Assembly (NCBI GenBank): GCA_023055505.1 | Contig: JALIRH010000045.1 | Location: 868,001-932,000, forward strand | Reading direction: 5' to 3' | DNA from: Callipepla californica brunnescens | Taxonomy: Eukaryota; Chordata; Aves; Galliformes; Odontophoridae | DNA length: 64,000 nt | Shown here: positions 54,501 to 64,000 of the stretch, one piece after another | How positions within the stretch are numbered: the first letter of the stretch is position 1 | How the letters are laid out: every line of letters starts with the position of its first letter | Notes under the pieces: generated by a model | The model's database searches: none | What the model was told of the DNA's origin: nothing | What the model saw: only the letters and a program-made list of their open reading frames with translations | Made by a program: the position numbers and the translations under genes

Positions 54501-57168
54501 GTCTTCTCCTTCTCCTCCCGGCCTTCCTCCTCTTCGCCAGAGCTCAGGCTGCCAGAAGGAAGGAAGGAGGTCAGAGAACCTTTTCTGGTGGCAGCCCCTT
54601 CCTACCACGTCGGTGCCGCGGAGCAGCTCCGTGGCTCTTACTTGATATCCAGCTCCTTCGCCTGCTCTTTCAGCTTTTTAGTCAAGAACCGCCTCAGTTT
54701 TGTCCTCCAGTTCAGCAAGGCTCTATGCGGGAAAAGAGCCTGTTGGGAACATCCCCCTAGGCCCAGCGTGAAGCCCTGCCCCTATCCCAGCCCCCCCAGT
54801 ACCTGAGCTCCTTGCGGCCCAGCACACGGATGTCCTTGCAGCACTGACGCAGCTCCTCCGTGGTGGAGCTGTGGTTCTCCAGCTCTCCATCTCCCAGCGT
54901 GATCTGGATGAAGAGTGATGAGGCTGTGACCTCTGAGGCCCAGCTTTTGTCCTGCCTCCCGTCCACAGGAGCAGGAGCAGGGGCACCCAGCCGCCCTTTC
55001 TCACGGCTCTGTGCTCACAGGGAGCTGTCTCTTGCTGGCACTCACCTCGTTGGCCTTGGAGAGGAAGTCCACGGGGTTGGGAGCCTTGAGGAAGTCCATC
55101 AGGGTGAAGCGGTGGTACAGAGTGGTGTCACCATCTGCGTAGCCTTCTGCCTGCAGGAGGAAGGCACAAGAACAGCTGCAGCCATCCCCGAGACAGTAAC
55201 ATATTGGTGTAATTCATGTTTTGTTGTAGCAGAACTACGTAAACGTGGCTACGTGCTCCAGGATCCAGAACTGCCCCCTCGTGCCTGCAGAGTATGGGGC
55301 CAGCTCTAGGATGCCTCCTACAGCCTCACCTCGCACCACACTGATGACAGTAAGGATCTGTGAAGCTGGCTTCACTTTGGCAGAGTCTGCGGCGTGCTGT
55401 GTCCTACACATACCTGGCAGACTCACAAACCTACTGATCAGCGATTGTAAGGGGAGTTCTACTGCTCCATCCTCAGCCTCAGAACTTGTTTTACTGCTTC
55501 TCCAGCACTGCCACCTCCTCCTAGATGCATAAACCTCCCTAACACTGCCTGTTCCACCACCTTACACCCCAAGTCTTTTGTTTTTCTGGATATCTTTTCT
55601 TATTACAATCTCCACAGCACCGATCCCTGGCTCCTTTCATTTGTTTGGCCACACTGCACAGTGAAACAAACTGGCACAGCTCCCTGATGAGTGACACTCA
55701 GCCTACCCCAGCAGATCACTTTCCTCATACCTTTGGCTTTTTCTTGCTGATGAGCTCGCTAACAGACTTAGCGTGAACCTCCACCTCCTTGAAGGCGTAT
55801 TTCGGGTCAAAGAACTTGCTGTCAATTTTGTCTGGAGCCTGATAACCTGGAGTGAGAGAAATCGGACGCCAACAGGTTTCTCCAAGACTCAATTCAGAGC
55901 CTGAAGCAGCAAGAAGACCTCGTAGCCACTCACCCTGGCACACCACGAAGATCTCAGCAGACTCATTGCGCGAGGCCTGTGGCTTGGTGGCCTGCACCTT
56001 GTGGAAGAACTGCTGGAAGATCCAGAGGAGAGGCTGGTAGTCCCGGGAACGAAAAACCTTGGTGATAAACCATCCGCCTTTGCAGAGGAACTCGCAGGCC
56101 AGTTTCAGAGCCATGAGGGTCAGGTTGGCTGCAGTGGTGGAGAAGAGTAGTCGGCAGAGCTGTCTCTGTCTCCCACAGCCTGCTCCCTGTCTCACAGCTA
56201 CTCCAGAATTGCACCAATCCACGTGTCAGCCCCGGGTGACCCCCACCTTGGGAGTAGGCGTCGTGCACCCAGCTGGCCCCCACGTTCGGCGCTCCGTCGT
56301 TCAGCACCACGTCCACTTTCCATGTCTGCAGCTCCTTGCGCAGAGCCTGAGAGATGAAGCTCGTGTTAGCTCTGCTAACCTCTCTTGTTCAGCACGAGCT
56401 AGCAAGCAACAGCCCCACTCCCCATCCAGAGCTCCCCATCCAGTTCTCTGCTCAGCTTTGGTGCTGGTTTCAGCCCCCAGCAAGTCCCACCAGGCAGAGT
56501 GATACCCCCAACTGCAGTGACGCTCAGGGCAGGGGACAGCAGTTCTCACCTGGCGGCATTTCTCAGTGGTGATGTCCTCCTGTAGGGTCACTACGTTGGG
56601 AATGGGCTTGATAGGAACCACATCCACCCCTGGCGTAAAGAAGAGGGGTGAACAACGGACATCAACCCCATGCTCCAGACCATCTCAGGTACCTCCCAAC
56701 ACCACCTCACTCACCAATGACCAAGCTGGAGATTGGCATGAATTTGGAAGCCACCTGCAGCCTGCAAGGAGCGGAGAGGATCGAAGGCACTGTGAGATCT
56801 CAGAAGAGCCCTCAATGCCGATCGGTGCTGCCTCGGCCTCTGACACAGAGGGGCCACAGCAGAAAGCAAAGGGGCTGCTTTGCTTTGGTCCCAGGGCAGC
56901 ACACGGCCCAGAAGCACTCACCACCCGCCGGGGGCTGCACACAGATCCAGCAGCGCTCGCGCCTTCTGCAGGAACTGGAACTTCCTATTGAGCTGCAGCA
57001 GCTTGAAGGCCGAGCGGGAGCGGAACCCTGCGGGAGGAGGCCCCGGGGTCAGGGGGCTGCCGGGGTTCTGCCCAGCCGGGCCCCCAGGAAGCAGAGCTCA
57101 CCCGTCTCCTTGGCCAGGTGGTAGAACTTGTCCCGTCGGCTCTTGCCCACTTTGCTCTTCTTGCCCAT
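51584..57168 (-). CDS. FTSJ3: pre-rRNA 2'-O-ribose methyltransferase FTSJ3 (Spb1 homologue)
   Basis: Nucleolar SAM-dependent RNA 2'-O-methyltransferase for pre-rRNA processing. Twenty-one coding exons: 57168-57102, 57027-56922, 56761-56715, 56629-56550, 56346-56247, 56128-55934, 55846-55731, 55150-55046, 54903-54803, 54722-54642, 54548-54402, 54113-53978, 53882-53677, 53583-53463, 53369-53276, 53045-52901, 52809-52733, 52589-52487, 52362-52179, 52093-51999, 51773-51584. Phases sum to 831 residues (human 847). The RrmJ-type catalytic tetrad is intact: Lys31 (SAFKLLQ), Asp117 (VLNDGAP), Lys157 (FITKVFR), Glu192 (SAEIFVV), with the SAM motif [11 protein letters not shown] at 48-58. The middle is coiled and acidic (a Glu run at about 53525-53575). 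The C-terminal Spb1 domain ends in a Lys/Arg-rich tail ([10 protein letters not shown]), fitting nucleolar targeting. An untranslated first exon lies near 57706. Confidence 0.95.
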
Positions 57169-57239
57169 GGCGGCGGGGCTGGGGACTGCTCTGCCCTACC
57201 AGCAGCAAACTGCGGGGAGACAGTGGGGTGAATGCAGCC

Positions 57240-57600
57240 CGGGGTCCCCTCCACGGCACCACGGGACAATCCCGGTCCCTCCCCAGACTCTCTACCCCTT
57301 CCCACCCCCCATGGTCCCCCCCAAACCCTGTGCCCTTTTTCAACCCCCAAGGTCTGCCCCAAGACCCTGTGCCCCTCCCCACCCCCCATATTCCCCCCGG
57401 AACCTCTGCCCCTTTTCACCCCACACGGCCCCCCACACCCTGTGCCCCTTCCCACCCCCTCTGGTCCCCCCCATACCCTGTGCCCCTCCCCACCCCCCAT
57501 AGTCCCCACTAGAACCTCTGCCCCACCCCCCACAGTCCCCCCCAGACCCTGTCCCCCTCCCCACCCCCTCTGGTCCCCCCCAGACCCTCTGCCCCTCCCC
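57240..57600. repeat. C-rich minisatellite in FTSJ3 intron 1
   Basis: About twelve copies of a roughly 28-bp unit, (C)CCCTGTGCCCCTCCCCACCC + CCTCTGGTCC. It lies between the untranslated first exon (donor at about 57705) and the coding exon (acceptor at 57210-57211) on the FTSJ3 strand. Confidence 0.88.
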
Positions 57601-57689
57601 CCCCGCCCCGGTGCCCACACAACAAACCCGAGCGCGACCCCGCACGCTCCTCGTGCGCGCCCCACCGTGCCCCGCGCCTCACTTCCGCT

Positions 57690-58080
57690 TCCGCTCAGCT
57701 CTCACCGCCATCTTGGGAGTGGAGCCCCGCACTGCTGCGCGGTCGCCGAGGAGAGGCGAAAGAACGCAGGCGCTGGGAAGAAGCAGTACGGATGAGTACG
57801 TTCCTCAGGAATCGTCTAGATCCCACCTTTTTCCTTTCTACGCCTCGCGAAACGAAGAAACCACCATTGACCTTACCAACATGGAGGACGCGGGCGGACA
57901 GGCGCCGCGCACGCGCAGTCGCGCAGAGCCGCTCCGCGCATGCGCACCCCGAGCTCTGTCGCGCGGCGTGGGCGCAGCGGGAAGTGACGCCACCGCGCCC
58001 GCCTCGCGGGGGGCGGGGAGCGGAAGCGGCGGGGTCGCCATCTTTAGCGGCGGCGGGGCGGTTCGATGCCCGCGGAGAAG
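57690..58080. promoter_or_regulatory. Divergent CpG-rich promoter of FTSJ3 and PSMC5
   Basis: The untranslated FTSJ3 exon (minus, donor at 57705) and the PSMC5 start codon (plus, 58081) are head-to-head within about 380 bp of CpG-dense DNA. The region has several CACTTCCG/GGAAGTG ETS-type sites (57680, 57980) and CGCCATCTT sequences (57707, 58036) that match YY1-type sites common at start sites of housekeeping genes. No TATA box is evident. The same head-to-head arrangement exists in mammals. Confidence 0.75.
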
Positions 58081-61336
<3,256 letters not shown>

Positions 61337-61363
61337 GGGTGAGCCGGGGGCTGTGCCATCTCT

Positions 61364-61369
61364 AATAAA
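61364..61369 (+). terminator. PSMC5: Poly(A) signal of PSMC5
   Basis: AATAAA 28 bases after the stop codon, followed by a GTGCTGCTGTGTGC GT-rich downstream element. The resulting 3'UTR is very short. Confidence 0.88.
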
Positions 61370-61447
61370 GTGCTGCTGTGTGCACACATCTGTGCTTTGA
61401 TTCGGGTACGGGGGCTGCAGCACTTTGCCCCGCTGGGAGGAATCCCA

Positions 61448-61471
61448 CCACACACACACACACACACACAC
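61448..61471. repeat. CA microsatellite between PSMC5 and SMARCD2 3' ends
   Basis: About twelve CA dinucleotides in the roughly 120-bp spacer between the two convergent poly(A) signals. Confidence 0.88.
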
Positions 61472-61479
61472 AGAACTGC

Positions 61480-62560
61480 TGCTAACTGGTTTTATTAGAA
61501 AATAATCCAAAATAGACAAAACGGTTACGCGAGAGGCAGAGCAGCACCCCTGAGCCATCCACCCTGGGAATATGTAAACACCCCCCACCCCTCCCCCCCT
61601 CCCTCTGCCCGTGCCCACCCGGAGGAGGCCGGGCTGCCCTACAGGGACCGTGTGGGCACAGGGGCCAGCAGGGTAAGGCACTTCAGTGGGGTCCGGTGGG
61701 TGCTGCACTGTCCCCTTTGGCCCCCGTGCTCCAGCCCCTTGCCCCAAGCATCTCCAGTTCTCAGAGCCCTGGGGGGCCCCCGCTGCCTGCAGGCTCCTGG
61801 GGACAGAGCTTACCCCCCCATACCTCATATCAAGCACAGGACAAGTGTGTAAAACAACAGCGGGGAGGGTTGGGGGGGGTGGAATAATTGAGTGATTGTC
61901 AAGAGACACTAACAATTCTATTACATATAAAAAGAACGTTGGGTGGAACGAGCCCACCACGAATCACTGCATAGATTGAGGCGATGAGTGCAGGAAGAGG
62001 AACTCAATATATTAATCAGATACAAACCCACTGTACAAAATGCTTTTTTTTTTTTTCTTTTTTTTTTTTCTTCTTCTTTTTTACAAAACCTGTTCACAAA
62101 AAAAAAAATAGTGCAAAAACCTCGGCCACCAGCGGGGCTGGCATTTGGAATGACAAAACTTTGGTTGAAGAGGGGCAGGGCTGGGCCTGCCCTCACGGTG
62201 GTGGGGAGGGCTGGCAGGGCGGGCAGCAGCGCCAGGAGGGCTTTGGCCAGAGGCAGGGCAAGGAAGGCAAGGAAGGGATGAGCCAGAGCGTGCTCGCAGA
62301 GGGCTGCATTCATTGCTACAGGGAGAGGAGAATGCGCGATGCAAAAGCAAGGAGGGGTTAATGCAGCAGGACTGGGGGAGGGGAGAACCAGGGGACCCTC
62401 TGCTGCTCTGCCTGCGGAGAGCTTCCTGGGGGTACGAGCAGCTCCAAACCCCTCCAGGCACGTAGGGTTTGTGCAAGTGCTGTGTTTGATTCCAGTAAGG
62501 AGTACCGTCGGGCTCAGGCAGCAGGGAGAGGAGGAGGAGCTCCTGAGCCCGGCTGGCCTC
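61480..62560 (-). other. SMARCD2: SMARCD2 3' untranslated region with poly(A) signal
   Basis: About 1.07 kb from the stop (62561) to AATAAA on the minus strand (61491-61496). It includes T/A homopolymer tracts at 62043-62110, which are A-rich on the transcript strand. Confidence 0.7.
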
Positions 62561-64000
62561 TTAAGTGAGGCGGATGCCGAGCACTTGTTCCAGTTCCTGC
62601 CGACGCTGCTGGACCTGGAGGAGGCGAGGGGGGTCAGGCAGGGCTGGGGCAGGCCCTGTCCCTCTCAGAGGGCTCCTTCTGTACAAAGGGTCCCTGCTCT
62701 CAGCTTCCCTGCTGCCATCTCAGCCCCAGCACAGCACAGAACCCACCTTGGCGAAGATGTGTCTGCCCACAGCCTCCTGCGCCCAGGGCTGCTGGTAAAA
62801 CTCAGCTCGCCGCTCCTCCTCGGGGTTCCCGATCACATCTGTTATGATCTGAGCAAAGCAAAGCACCAAGGGGAGGAGAGGGTGAGCGCCGGGGCTGGCT
62901 CCTGCTCAGCCCCCATGGCCCTGCCCTGCCCTCACGTTTTACCTTGAGGTCCCTCCTCTGCGATTTGATCCACTCCTGGATGAAATCCTGCGGGTTGTTG
63001 CTGAAGCTCAGCATGAAATCGCGCTGCGTCTTCAGCTGGTTGATGGATTCGATGGTCTCGTGGATCTGGAGAGATGGCAGAAGGCGAGAGGCAGCTGTGA
63101 GTGACTGGGGGGGAACCGGAGTTCACTCCAAGTCCCCTAAACGAGGCACTGCTGGCACCAAGCTGCTCCAGGGGCAGCGCCAGGAGTGCCATCCTGCTGC
63201 CTGCCTGCAGCACAGCTCCCACAAATTGGAGAGCCCTGGAGCGGGGGATCCCCACACCTTGGCATCCAGCGAGGCGATCTCCTGCTGGTTGGTGGTGGAA
63301 GCCAGGAAGTTGCTCATCTGAGCTTTCAGGGGGTCATCCACCTCCACGTCGATGTCGTAGCAGGCTGTCTTCTTCTGGTCGTTGGGGTCCACACTGGGAG
63401 GAGGCAGGGCGTTAATAAGGGAACCTCCCCTCCTCAGCCACCCCCAAAAGCAACAGAAAGGCCCCAAGGAGCTCCCAGAGATGTTGGGCTGATTCTTCCC
63501 CTCCCCGTGAGCTGTTCTGAGCTGGACACCCAGGGGTACTGCCCAGCACTCCTCCAGCCCTACCTGATGGTGTGGTTGATGATGATGGGATCTGGGTGCT
63601 GCAGGAGCCCTGCCAGCTTCATGGGGATCTCAGAGAAGCGCATGCGGACACAGTTGAAGATCTGGAGGGGTAGAGCAGAGCATTTAGCTGCCAACATCAG
63701 GGGCTCCTTCCACCCACCACATGACGGGTTAGGCAGGAGCAAGCTTTCCCCCCAGCCCTGGTTTGCACATCGATGGATGCACATCAGAATGTGGGGAGGG
63801 GGAGAATGACCACTCCAAGCCAGGAAAAATGCTTTTCTTCCCTTTGAAGGATGAGAATGGTGCTCTCCCCCCAGCAGGGACCCAACACAGCTACAACAGG
63901 GCAGGAGCACGCCAGAGGAGGTGAAGAGCTGCAGACTGACCTGGCGGAAGTAGCGGTTGCAGTTGATGTACTCCTTCTCGTGACTGTCCTGCAGCTTGTT
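62561..64000 (-). CDS. SMARCD2: SWI/SNF (BAF) subunit SMARCD2/BAF60b, C-terminal part
   Basis: Chromatin-remodelling complex subunit. Six exons in the window, minus strand: 64000-63941 (cut by the window edge), 63661-63564, 63393-63258, 63065-62943, 62848-62747, 62614-62561. Encoded blocks include [118 protein letters not shown] and the end [10 protein letters not shown]. This is the C-terminal half, including the end of the SWIB/MDM2-like domain and the coiled region after it. SMARCD2 over SMARCD1/3 is supported mainly by adjacency to PSMC5 and FTSJ3, which is conserved in human. Confidence 0.93.

Noticed and set aside
57128..57795. Pro-rich open frames on the + strand upstream of PSMC5
   Set aside because: They run through the C-rich minisatellite in FTSJ3 intron 1 and the promoter; no homology or splice support.

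Overview
The window is avian nuclear DNA, most likely from a galliform such as chicken, and the gene set fits microchromosome 27. Evidence: intron-containing vertebrate genes, very high GC with dense minisatellites and G/C homopolymer runs (typical of microchromosomes), several CR1 LINE fragments and an ERV-derived insertion. The genes correspond to human 17q21.31 (GPATCH8, ITGA2B) and 17q23.3 (PRR29, FTSJ3, PSMC5, SMARCD2). The species is an inference.

Layout. Positions 817-22862 (+) carry all but the 5' end of GPATCH8, a G-patch/zinc-finger/RS-domain protein. Its introns are full of tandem repeats, hold one CR1, and contain an odd 1177-bp element (12971-14147): a retroviral pol fragment and a tRNA-Glu-like sequence between 70-bp terminal inverted repeats. 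The GPATCH8 3'UTR (to about 24030) contains a large minisatellite. ITGA2B starts only about 660 bp after the GPATCH8 poly(A) signal, behind a G-tract block, but just three exons are present before a C-rich minisatellite and a 100-N gap (26497-26596). The gap separates sequence matching the two human regions.

After the gap come an orphan minus-strand signal-peptide exon (26827-26892), PRR29 (30266-32022, +), an AGPAT1-like lysophosphatidic acid acyltransferase (33236-36188, +), a broken two-exon relic of an alpha-2-macroglobulin gene (36850-37256), and a complete 36-exon alpha-2-macroglobulin-like gene (40513-50561, +; 1476 codons, thioester intact). CR1 fragments are frequent here. FTSJ3 (57168-51584, -) converges on the macroglobulin gene and shares a GC-rich divergent promoter with PSMC5 (58081-61336, +). 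The 3' half of SMARCD2 (-) runs off the right edge and converges on PSMC5.

Function. FTSJ3 (rRNA methylation), PSMC5 (proteasome ATPase), SMARCD2 (BAF complex) and GPATCH8 (RNA processing) are general cell-maintenance genes. ITGA2B, the acyltransferase and the macroglobulin-like inhibitor are tissue-specific or secreted/membrane functions. No operon-like organisation is expected. Exon boundaries were read by eye from splice consensus and reading phase; the coding phases sum correctly for every complete gene.
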